From Nitrospinaceae bacterium (GTDB lineage Bacteria; Nitrospinota; Nitrospinia; Nitrospinales; Nitrospinaceae): 33,519 nt of DNA. The position numbers and the translations under genes are program-made. The stretch spans positions 1 through 33,519 of the forward strand of contig JANQEK010000033.1 of NCBI GenBank assembly GCA_028278405.1. The letters are read 5' to 3'. The notes below the pieces were generated by a model that was not told the DNA's origin, searched no databases, and saw only the letters and a list, made by a program, of their open reading frames with translations. Below, one piece after another: positions 16,594-23,489 of this stretch (position 1 is the first letter of the stretch; each line of letters begins with the position of its first letter).

Positions 16594-17322
16594 ATGGATT
16601 CATCGGAAAAAGATTGGAGTGGTAAAGAACTTATTGGAAAAGATCTCAACGGGCAAAACCTGGTTGAGTTCGATTTCAGTGAAGCCGATCTTACCGAAGC
16701 AAATCTGAACGGGGCCGATTGTTCCCGCGCCATGTTTTACCGGGCCCGTCTCCGGGATGCCCAGGCCGCCAAAGCCTGTTTCCGTGAAGCCGATCTTCAG
16801 GAAGCCAATCTCAGCCAAGCCTTGTTACAAGAGGCGGATTTCACGTTAGTCAATCTGGAGGGGGCCGATTTGCGAGGGGCCGACCTCACTCATGCCGACC
16901 TCAGTCAAGCCAATATGACGGGAATCTACATGAGCGAAGCCACATTCATTGAGGCACGCTTGGTTAAGGCTGATTTGAAAGCCGGAGACCTGCGTCAGGC
17001 GAACCTGTCGGGTGCTGATTTGTCCGGAGCGGACTTACGCTACTCAAACCTGGAGGCGGCCGATCTTACCGGGGCGAAATTGCATGAAACCGATCTTACC
17101 GGGGCGAACCTTTCGCGAGCCAAATTAAAGCAGACCGATCTTCTGGACGCCGATTTCACTGAATGTAATATCGCGGGTGCAGATTTTTCTGATGCCACCC
17201 ATCTCAGTTGCTCGCAGGTAGAAACCACTCTGTTTGAAAAAGACAAGGTGACCTTTCCGGATTCCATCCAGATTACCTGGTTGTCCGAGACCGAATATGA
17301 GTGTCGATGCACGACCGAGTAG
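16594..17322 (+). CDS. Pentapeptide-repeat protein
   Basis: A 242-residue protein made mostly of A(D/N)LxxA-type pentapeptides from about residue 10 to 200, such as GADLRGADLTHADLSQANMT. Such proteins fold as right-handed square beta-helices and often mimic DNA or act as protein scaffolds; the specific role is unknown. There is no signal peptide or membrane segment. The C-terminal 40 residues break the repeat and contain three cysteines. No clear ribosome site precedes ATG 16594, which suggests translation follows from the upstream zinc-ribbon gene or starts leaderless. Confidence 0.88.
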   Translation: MDSSEKDWSGKELIGKDLNGQNLVEFDFSEADLTEANLNGADCSRAMFYRARLRDAQAAKACFREADLQEANLSQALLQEADFTLVNLEGADLRGADLTHADLSQANMTGIYMSEATFIEARLVKADLKAGDLRQANLSGADLSGADLRYSNLEAADLTGAKLHETDLTGANLSRAKLKQTDLLDADFTECNIAGADFSDATHLSCSQVETTLFEKDKVTFPDSIQITWLSETEYECRCTTE

Positions 17323-17671
17323 ACAGGTAGTCCTTTAGCGGATCGCCCTTCAAGCAACTCCCCTTTATCCATTGACTGACCCTCTTCAGCCTATTCCAAA
17401 AAGTCCTGAAAATGTTCTGATAGCCGAATTTTTGTGGCTTTGTGATGTTGATCGTGTGCCCGCCAGGTTTGCCAGAGGGTAGGGCTGACGCCTGCTCTTG
17501 CCAGGCAGGCCGTCGGAACGGCCACGACACCCCTAAATTTACGATTTAAAAGGATTCTCAGCCGAAAAATTTAAGCTTTTTGGACCAAAGAATAATGGAA
17601 ATATTTAAAAAACTTGTTATCCTAAAGTAACACTATTCCTTTTTTAACAATAGCTTGGAGTCTACCCCATC
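17323..17671. other. Intergenic region with GC-rich inverted repeats
   Basis: About 350 bases without a convincing gene. The middle (about 17455-17530) is GC-rich and hairpin-prone: GCCTGC (17490-17495) can pair with GCAGGC (17505-17510), and GGCCGT (17508-17513) pairs with ACGGCC (17518-17523) around a CGGA tetraloop. TTGCCAG occurs twice, 30 bases apart. The flanks are AT-rich; TTGGAC and TATTTA 16 bases apart near 17580-17608 could be the promoter of the next gene. The GC-rich block looks unlike its surroundings and could be a repetitive extragenic element. Confidence 0.5.
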
Positions 17672-19018
17672 ATGCCAGTGGCCCCTGTAAAATCGTCCCA
17701 GCGTCCGAAGCTGATGATTCGTCGCGGGAGAAAAGTGACGGAAGGAGTCGAGGTTCAAGCCGTATTTGCTGACATCCGAAGCGGTCAGTTGAAGCCCAAA
17801 CACGAATTCAGCACAGACGGTGTGAATTGGCGGCGTCTGGACAGCCACCCTCAATTGGCCAGAGTATTTGCCACTGTTCCTGAACCCGAAAAGAAAAAGA
17901 AAGGTCCGTTGATTTTTCTTTTACTGGTCATTGTGGCGGTGGTCGCAGCAGGTTTGTATTTTCATCCCTATCTGGCTTTTTACAATGTTCAAACTGCCGT
18001 GGATAGCCGCGATGTTCAAAAGCTGTCGGAATGGGTCGATTATTCCGGTTTGCAGCAGAATGTTAAGGATCAGTTGGATGTTCAATGGAATGAGATTTCC
18101 GCTTCCCAAATCAATGAGACTCCTTATGCCAAGATGGCCATCCCTGCAGGTAGAGTGCAGGTGGACAAAATGATTGGCGCTCTGGTAACTCCGGAAGCAG
18201 TGATGGGTTTTGCAAAGGGGAAAACCAGTCTGATCGATTCCTGGCAAAACGGAAGTCCTAAGACTCCCGCGGTAGAAGGAGAGGACCCATTTGCGGGTCT
18301 GGGATTCAACATGGAATCCGTCAACAAAGTAATGGACAGTGTGAACGGCGTGTTGTCTCAGGGGGAACTCCATTATTCAGGATTAAACTCATTCGTCGCG
18401 ACGATCAAAGCTGATAGTGGAGAGAGCTTTGATTTTATGTATGAGCGGGATGGGGTAGGCTGGAAATTAAGCGGGATAACCCTGCCTGCAGAGCCGGTTC
18501 GCTCTTCCATCGATAAAATTGCACAGTCCGTTCTCAAGGACGCTAAGGCCAAAGCCCGTAGAGCTGTCAAAAAGGGTAAGAAGGGCAAAGCCACCACAAA
18601 GAGCAAGGTATTAAAGGGTAAGACAAGCAAGAAAAAACCGCCTCAGGTTGCAAAACTCACAAATGAGAAGAAAGCCTATATGGCAAACCTGCAAATTAGA
18701 AATCTTGTAGTCGGAAAGGGAAAAAAATATCGCTTTGGCAGCCCCAATCCCGGCCTGTTTGCTACCTTGTCGAATAAAGGCAATCGGACCTTGAACCAGG
18801 TGGAGATCACAATCTACTTTTACAATCGAAAGGGAGCCATTGTCAGCGAAAAGAAGCTGTACCCTGTGTCGGTATCGAAATATCGCCCCGGGCGTGATAA
18901 CGATCCCTTAAAACCCCAAAAAGCAAAGAAAATTGGATACCTTGTCAAAGAGTTTGCTCCTCCCTCATGGGCCGGAAAGGTGCAGATGAGGGTCACCGAC
19001 ATTACATTCAAGAACTAG
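17672..19018 (+). CDS. Membrane-anchored DUF2939-like protein
   Basis: A 448-residue protein. Residues 1-70 resemble a GYF_2-like domain (strands around IRSGQLKPKHEFSTDGVNWRRL). A single transmembrane helix follows a KKKK stretch at residues 79-97. After it, PYLAFYNVQTAVDSRDVQKLSEWVDY begins a DUF2939-like domain, which continues to about residue 275. A Lys-rich low-complexity linker (about 285-330) leads to a C-terminal beta domain (about 335-448) resembling FxLYD or DUF-type strands. The N-terminus is cytoplasmic and the rest is probably periplasmic. No known function; it may be a sensor-like or stress-related envelope protein. It stands alone. Confidence 0.75.
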   Translation: MPVAPVKSSQRPKLMIRRGRKVTEGVEVQAVFADIRSGQLKPKHEFSTDGVNWRRLDSHPQLARVFATVPEPEKKKKGPLIFLLLVIVAVVAAGLYFHPYLAFYNVQTAVDSRDVQKLSEWVDYSGLQQNVKDQLDVQWNEISASQINETPYAKMAIPAGRVQVDKMIGALVTPEAVMGFAKGKTSLIDSWQNGSPKTPAVEGEDPFAGLGFNMESVNKVMDSVNGVLSQGELHYSGLNSFVATIKADSGESFDFMYERDGVGWKLSGITLPAEPVRSSIDKIAQSVLKDAKAKARRAVKKGKKGKATTKSKVLKGKTSKKKPPQVAKLTNEKKAYMANLQIRNLVVGKGKKYRFGSPNPGLFATLSNKGNRTLNQVEITIYFYNRKGAIVSEKKLYPVSVSKYRPGRDNDPLKPQKAKKIGYLVKEFAPPSWAGKVQMRVTDITFKN

Positions 19019-19115
19019 CAGTCGGCCCTCTTTCCAGTATATATTTTGATACAATAGTCCTAATCATACGATACAGATTTCCTCAATGGGTTTCCGTTGG
19101 GGCGAAAGGAATTTA

Positions 19116-20303
19116 ATGAGTTTGACGGAGCGAAAAATTAAATATTTGGAGCCGGGTAAAGGCCGTCAGATTATTTGGGATAACGGCGGGTTTGGTGTTC
19201 AAGTGACTCCCGATGGAGAAAAAAGTTTTGTCCTGGAATATAAATTCAGTGAAATGACCAAGCTGATTACTCTTGGGACCTATCCGAAGATGAGTCTTGA
19301 TACCGCAAGACAACAGGCTCTGAAAGCCATGGAAATGGTCATGAAGGGGAAGGATCCCGAGGAGAAGGGGATTCCCGAGCCGGAAACAAGCGAGGATGAG
19401 AGTCCTGCAAGTCAAACGCCGACTTTCGATCAGATTAGAGAAAAGGCTACTGAGAAACTGGATCAGTTTAAAGGGAAAGCCTCCGAGCAGTTGGACAAGA
19501 TCAAGTCTTCCGACGCGCTGGATAAATTTAAGGAAAAGGCGACTGCTAAGCTGGATGAAATCAAGCAAAGAGTTGAAAAAAAGGTAACACACCCCCATGC
19601 AGAGGAAAAACCCGGCGGGAAAGTTATACTGCTGGACAAAAAAGCAAGAGTTGCGAAGGAGAAATCGAAACCCAAAAAGGAAAAAGCCAAAGCTCCAGCA
19701 AAAAAAGAAGAGCCGAAAACCCTGAAGGATTCGTTTGGCTACACTCTAAACAAAAATGAGCTCAAGACACTATGGTCCGGTTTGGAAAATTCGGACATGC
19801 CTCCCGCAAATCAGTTGGCCTTAAAACTAATGATAGTCACTGGGCAAAGATACCAAGAGGTTCTTCCAGCGAGGTGGGCGGATTTTGATTTAGTGTCCAA
19901 ATGGTGGACCATACCTGCAGATTTTACCAAGAACGGGAAAAAACATAAGGTCCCGTTAACCAACCTGGCTTCGGATCTTTTGAGAAAGATTAAAGAATTA
20001 TCGGGAATGTCCGGGGTTTTGTTCCCGATTCCAGGTGGTGCGACTCCTATAGAATCCAAGACCTTGTCTGAGGGGCTTCTCCGGGCTCAGGTCCGATTTG
20101 GGTTGAAGTTGTTTACCCTGCAGGATTTACAGGATAGCGTGGTGTGTCAGATGCTCGATAGCGGGGTCACGGAGTCTACCTTGTATAAGCTTTTGAATGA
20201 AGACGAGCCCACCGTGTTTGGACAGGAAGGTGGTAAAGTTAAAGACTCCGATATGCGTAAGGCTCTTGAGAAAATAGAAAAACTCCTGCCTAAGAGTTAT
20301 TAG
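19116..20303 (+). CDS. Tyrosine-recombinase-like protein lacking catalytic residues, with helical insert
   Basis: A 395-residue protein. Residues 1-90 match the P4-type integrase arm-binding domain (LTERKIKYLEPGK, GFGVQVTPDGEKSFVLEYK, TLGTYPKMSLDTARQQA). Residues about 103-156 are an amphipathic helical repeat with recurring KATxKLDxFKxK units, then a Lys-rich stretch. The catalytic-type domain begins near 205. Arg245 (TGQRYQEV) and the KNGKKHKVP lysines remain, but the usual HxxR is Q336-x2-Q339, the LNH histidine is Glu362 and no tyrosine nucleophile is in place. It is therefore probably not an active integrase but a DNA-binding derivative. ATG 19116 has GAAAGGA upstream; an in-frame ATG at 19086 is less likely. 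No tRNA or attachment repeats flank it. Confidence 0.78.
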   Translation: MSLTERKIKYLEPGKGRQIIWDNGGFGVQVTPDGEKSFVLEYKFSEMTKLITLGTYPKMSLDTARQQALKAMEMVMKGKDPEEKGIPEPETSEDESPASQTPTFDQIREKATEKLDQFKGKASEQLDKIKSSDALDKFKEKATAKLDEIKQRVEKKVTHPHAEEKPGGKVILLDKKARVAKEKSKPKKEKAKAPAKKEEPKTLKDSFGYTLNKNELKTLWSGLENSDMPPANQLALKLMIVTGQRYQEVLPARWADFDLVSKWWTIPADFTKNGKKHKVPLTNLASDLLRKIKELSGMSGVLFPIPGGATPIESKTLSEGLLRAQVRFGLKLFTLQDLQDSVVCQMLDSGVTESTLYKLLNEDEPTVFGQEGGKVKDSDMRKALEKIEKLLPKSY

Positions 20304-20335
20304 AACAAGATTGTTTAAATATATTTGAGGAAATT

Positions 20336-20373
20336 AAAAAAGGCTCCTCAGGGTTTTCTGAGAAGCCTTTTTT
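20336..20373. terminator. Bidirectional intrinsic terminator between the integrase-like and LRR genes
   Basis: AAAAAGGCT-C-CTCAG (20336-20351) pairs with CTGAG-A-AGCCTTTTT (20358-20373) around a six-base loop, with one mismatch. A run of A before and T after the core allows termination in both directions; the two genes converge here. Confidence 0.9.
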
Positions 20374-20402
20374 AGTTGGAAAACTACAGAAAAGCTGGCG
20401 GT

Positions 20403-20963
20403 TTATAAGTGACCGCTGGTTTTGACCTGGAAGCCTTCGACCTTATCGAGCAGGAGTTGTTTGAGCTCCATTATCCGGGCGGCTTCCATCAAGGCATTTT
20501 TTCCCTCATCTTTGATCTTGTTAAGACGCATATCGAGACGCGCCAGATTGGTGAATAATGGCAGGAACTTTGCCAGATGTTTCGCGCCCTCGTCCGTGAT
20601 GTTGTTGTCGGATAAGGTCAAGCTGGTGAGGCTGAGCAGATTGTCGGATACCGCCAGATACTTAACGCCTTCGTTACCGATCGCATTGTAAAACAGGTTG
20701 AGCGATTTCAGGTTGACCAGACACTTGGACTGGGCAATGTACTTGGCGCCTCTGGGCCCCATCATGTTGGTGCCCAATTCCAGAGTTTGCAAATCCTGGA
20801 GAAAATCCATATTGGCAATATCCTTTGCGCCGTATTCTTTGAGATACGCAGCGGTCAGGTCGAGAGTTTTCCCGTCCTTGCTGATCTCGGACTTGACCAA
20901 GGCCACGGATTCCTCGAATCCCCGGTTTTGGCCTCTGGCTTCCTTATTTAATGAAGTATCCAT
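20403..20963 (-). CDS. Leucine-rich-repeat protein (ribonuclease-inhibitor type)
   Basis: A 186-residue soluble protein with at least four RI-type leucine-rich repeats of about 28 residues between residues 35 and 170. Each has an LxxLxLxxNxIxxEGAKxLA core, for instance LTSLTLSDNNITDEGAKHLA. There is no signal peptide or membrane segment. These repeats form a curved solenoid for protein binding; eukaryote-like RI repeats occur sporadically in bacteria. The upstream GGAGG is the likely ribosome site, about 12 bases before the ATG. It converges on the integrase-like gene across the shared terminator. The partner is unknown. Confidence 0.88.
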   Translation of the reverse strand: MDTSLNKEARGQNRGFEESVALVKSEISKDGKTLDLTAAYLKEYGAKDIANMDFLQDLQTLELGTNMMGPRGAKYIAQSKCLVNLKSLNLFYNAIGNEGVKYLAVSDNLLSLTSLTLSDNNITDEGAKHLAKFLPLFTNLARLDMRLNKIKDEGKNALMEAARIMELKQLLLDKVEGFQVKTSGHL

Positions 20964-21225
20964 TTAAATCCACATCCTCCATGCATGATTCGTAGGCCCC
21001 ATTCAGTTTTAGAGGGAACCTGTGGGCGGGTTCTGGCCCTGTTTTATTTGATACTCGATCATACCCTCAAACCCCCCTCAAGCTCAAGAAAAACCCGGAT
21101 TCAGGCTATTTTATCGGGCGGAATTTTAAGTATGGGAGCCTATTTTTTGGTTTTCCCGGCAATTCTCTGCTATGATGGCTCCATTGTTACATACGGAACG
21201 ACCCGAAATTGAGGAGTTTTTTCAC
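20964..21225. other. Divergent intergenic region between the LRR and nuoB genes
   Basis: About 260 bases that should contain promoters for both genes. The sequence is mixed and I found no strong palindromes. GAGGAG near 21209-21214 serves nuoB. Confidence 0.5.
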
Positions 21226-21768
21226 ATGTCTGATTTAACCCAGTCCGAGCTGGAAATGAGTCTCGGCAATAATGTAATCGTGACCCAGATGACTCAGGCA
21301 GTCAATTGGGCGAGAAAATATTCCTTCTTTATTTATCCTTTCATTACCGCTTGTTGCGGAATGGAGTTCATGTCGGCTGCTGGTCCGCGTTATGATCTGG
21401 ACCGGTTTGGAGCCGCGTTTCCCCGGTTTTCTCCGCGTCAGGCGGATCTGCTGATGGTTGTGGGAACGATCAGCCACAAGCAGGCTCCGATCCTGGTGAA
21501 AGTGTACAATCAGATGGCAGAGCCGAAATGGGTAGTGGCATACGGAGTTTGTACCGTTTCCGGCGGGTTCTACGACAACTACGCCACGGTTATGGGCATC
21601 GACACCCTCATACCGGTCGACGTTTATATTCCAGGCTGTCCGCCACGTCCTGAAATGGTTATCGATGGTCTGATGAAATTGCAGGACAAGGTTCAACAGG
21701 AAACTCTGGCCGATCACGTCAAAGGCCCGGCACCTGTTACCCCCGCTGAGCGGCTGATCAATATTTAA
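21226..21768 (+). CDS. nuoB: NADH-quinone oxidoreductase subunit B (NuoB), isolated gene
   Basis: A 180-residue protein carrying the N2 iron-sulfur cluster of complex I. Ligand cysteines are C43-C44 (ACCGMEFM), C109 (YGVCTVSGGFYDNY) and C138 (PGCPPRPE), all in place. N2 passes electrons to quinone at the junction of the peripheral and membrane arms. ATG 21226 is preferred to an in-frame ATG at 21172 because GAGGAG precedes it at the right distance and the family starts here. Normally nuoB lies between nuoA and nuoC; here it stands alone with its own terminator. It could be a displaced member of the main complex or part of a second, partial complex. Confidence 0.93.
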   Translation: MSDLTQSELEMSLGNNVIVTQMTQAVNWARKYSFFIYPFITACCGMEFMSAAGPRYDLDRFGAAFPRFSPRQADLLMVVGTISHKQAPILVKVYNQMAEPKWVVAYGVCTVSGGFYDNYATVMGIDTLIPVDVYIPGCPPRPEMVIDGLMKLQDKVQQETLADHVKGPAPVTPAERLINI

Positions 21769-21787
21769 AATTAAAGAATTATCTGCA

Positions 21788-21823
21788 GGCCCCCTCGCAT
21801 CAAAGCGGGGGGGTCTTTTTTTT
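21788..21823 (+). terminator. Strong intrinsic terminator after nuoB
   Basis: An 11-pair GC-rich stem (21788-21798 with 21805-21815, two G-U pairs) with loop ATCAAA and eight T residues to 21823. The convergent lipoprotein gene ends inside it: its stop codon lies in the loop region and its last codons are read from the opposite strand. Confidence 0.93.
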
Positions 21824-22318
21824 GGTCTTGGCTTTATGGGGGCGGATCCCCTGCTTGAAAAAGTAGTCTTCCACAACACCGGTTTTTTCGTTTATCAATA
21901 GCCACAGTTTGTCGAATTTCGTATTGATTTGATCATAAGTAGCGACCATTAAAAAATACATCAGTTCCCGGCTTTCAGAAAAGTAAAAATAATACACACG
22001 GTGGTATTCGGTTATATCGATTTCAGGGGAAAACAAATCGAAAAAAGTATCGGATTCCACAATGGTTGCTCTTCGCGGTACCCGGTACTCTTTATCCGGA
22101 GTGCTGACTTTAGGGATGACCACTATTTCTCCGGGAGCGGAAATGGTGATGGGAGCTCCGAACCATTCCAGCGCTTCTCTTTTAAGGGTCTTCCCCGGTT
22201 TGATTTTTGCCACCCGGCCCGCTTTGATTTCAGTTCCACTGTATTTGAAAAGGGTGATGCAACCCGATAGAAGAAACAAGGAAATCGCCAGAAGAAATCG
22301 AGTTTTCCACCGCTTCAT
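21800..22318 (-). CDS. BamE/SmpA-like lipoprotein, paralogue 2
   Basis: A 172-residue lipoprotein: MKRWKTRFLLAISLFLLSGC gives a lipobox with the acylated cysteine at residue 20. The mature part starts with KIKPGKTLKREALEWFGAPI, the G.T..EV...LG.P-type turn of small outer-membrane BamE/SmpA-like domains. It then has strands ending in KLWLLINEKTGVVEDYFF. It is clearly related to the neighbouring lipoprotein (22321-22821), with the same order of motifs. ATG 22318 has GGGAGG upstream and is two bases after the preceding stop. The last codons lie in the nuoB terminator and code for a basic KAKTKKKTPPL tail. BamE function is not proven; the family only suggests an outer-membrane lipoprotein. Confidence 0.82.
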   Translation of the reverse strand: MKRWKTRFLLAISLFLLSGCITLFKYSGTEIKAGRVAKIKPGKTLKREALEWFGAPITISAPGEIVVIPKVSTPDKEYRVPRRATIVESDTFFDLFSPEIDITEYHRVYYFYFSESRELMYFLMVATYDQINTKFDKLWLLINEKTGVVEDYFFKQGIRPHKAKTKKKTPPL

Positions 22319-22320
22319 GA

Positions 22321-22821
22321 TTATTTTTCCTCCCGTTCCAGAAATACAAAGTCCTCCACTTTTCCGGATTCGCGGTTCACTAAAACCCACAATTCACTGA
22401 ACTGCAGGTTGCCGAAAGTGGCGGGGACACTTATAAAAAAGCCTCCTATTGGAATAGGAAGGCCAAACCCGTTTATATCCTCTCCTTCGTTCAAATAGTA
22501 ATAAACGACATGGTGTTCGGAAACGGGGTGTTTCTCTAAAAACTTTTCAAAGAAAAACGTGGAATCGACTTCACGCATTTTCACTTGTCCGTCTTCCAAG
22601 GAAGGGAGCGCAACCACATCATTTTTCTTGGCGAGAACTTCCGGAGGGCCAAACCACTGTAGAAGATTTCTTTGGGTCGTTTTTCCCGGTTCAATTTTTT
22701 TTACGATGTCCTTTTCCAGGGTCCGGTCATATTGAACCGAACCCCAGACACATCCCCCGACTGGGAGCAGAGCGATCAGCGTCAAGGCAGATAGTTTTTT
22801 GAACCGAGGACTAGATATCAT
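22321..22821 (-). CDS. BamE/SmpA-like lipoprotein, paralogue 1
   Basis: A 166-residue lipoprotein: the signal MISSPRFKKLSALTLIALLP is followed by VGGC as lipobox. Mature motifs are KIEPGKTTQRNLLQWFGPPE, HHVVYYYLNEGE and ELWVLVNRESGKVEDFVF, matching its downstream paralogue in order and spacing, so the two arose by tandem duplication. I chose ATG 22821, which puts the signal peptide at the N-terminus; a longer frame runs to 23025 but overlaps the upstream gene. It overlaps the preceding CsgG-like gene by 11 bases, showing an operon of three lipoprotein genes. Confidence 0.82.
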   Translation of the reverse strand: MISSPRFKKLSALTLIALLPVGGCVWGSVQYDRTLEKDIVKKIEPGKTTQRNLLQWFGPPEVLAKKNDVVALPSLEDGQVKMREVDSTFFFEKFLEKHPVSEHHVVYYYLNEGEDINGFGLPIPIGGFFISVPATFGNLQFSELWVLVNRESGKVEDFVFLEREEK

Positions 22822-23437
22822 TCGAGTCTTTATCCTTGTTGGATGAAGCGCTTGACGGTAATGGTTCAATCCATTTCCCGTCTGCGAGGCCTTTGAGAAC
22901 TCTGAGAAAATCCCTGCCTGCCGCCTCCGTTGCCAGCCGAACGTATTCCTGAAAGTTATCCCAAAGGAAGACCCAGGACGGGTACCCAATAGTGTGTGTG
23001 GCAATACTTTCCCCGGTTTCAACATCGATCAGCTGTAGCGAAAGTTTTACGGGCGATTGCGATATCTTTCTGGCTTCAATGTTTCCTAAAAATACGGCGT
23101 CTGCATCCAGGAGCCGGGCGGCCTGCCGGGCCTCTTCGACGGAAAGGGCTTTCTCAGACATGCTTATTCCATTGCGCATTATTTCGATTTCAGCGTAAGT
23201 GGGGGTCACAATGGTATAACGCTGCTGCTTTTGGAGATAAAATGAAAACCATTCAGGAGAAGTTCTTCGGAATTTTTTGTCCCCGGAAAAAGGGAGGACG
23301 GCAATCTTTTCCCAAGAGGAAGGGGTAAAGCTTTCGTTGAAATCAAAACGTTTTACAGTGACTCCCGGTTTGCTGCTGCAACCGAAAAGAACACATAGAA
23401 ATGCCAGAAACAGACTCCAGCGGACTTTGCTCTGCAC
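22811..23437 (-). CDS. Lipoprotein with CsgG/LpoB-like fold (GNA1162-type)
   Basis: A 208-residue lipoprotein with LFGC lipobox near residue 20. The mature sequence has the pattern of CsgG/LpoB-like periplasmic domains: WEKIAVLPFSGDK, then YTIVTPTYAEIEI, then EEARQAARLLDADAVFLGNIEA, VKLSLQLIDVETGESIAT and a final long helix REFLRVLKGL-like. Such proteins assemble on the inner face of the outer membrane or regulate peptidoglycan synthases. It is the first gene of the three-lipoprotein operon. The C-terminal tail is Ser/Asp/Lys-rich. The specific partner is not evident. Confidence 0.75.
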   Translation of the reverse strand: MQSKVRWSLFLAFLCVLFGCSSKPGVTVKRFDFNESFTPSSWEKIAVLPFSGDKKFRRTSPEWFSFYLQKQQRYTIVTPTYAEIEIMRNGISMSEKALSVEEARQAARLLDADAVFLGNIEARKISQSPVKLSLQLIDVETGESIATHTIGYPSWVFLWDNFQEYVRLATEAAGRDFLRVLKGLADGKWIEPLPSSASSNKDKDSNDI

Positions 23438-23489
23438 TAAAATCTCCTCTTCAAAATCCCCTCTATTTCAGTCTAAGGGATTGGAAAGT

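Noticed and set aside
19116-20303. Active prophage or integrative element
   Set aside because: The recombinase-like protein lacks catalytic residues and there are no phage genes, tRNA target or flanking repeats near it.
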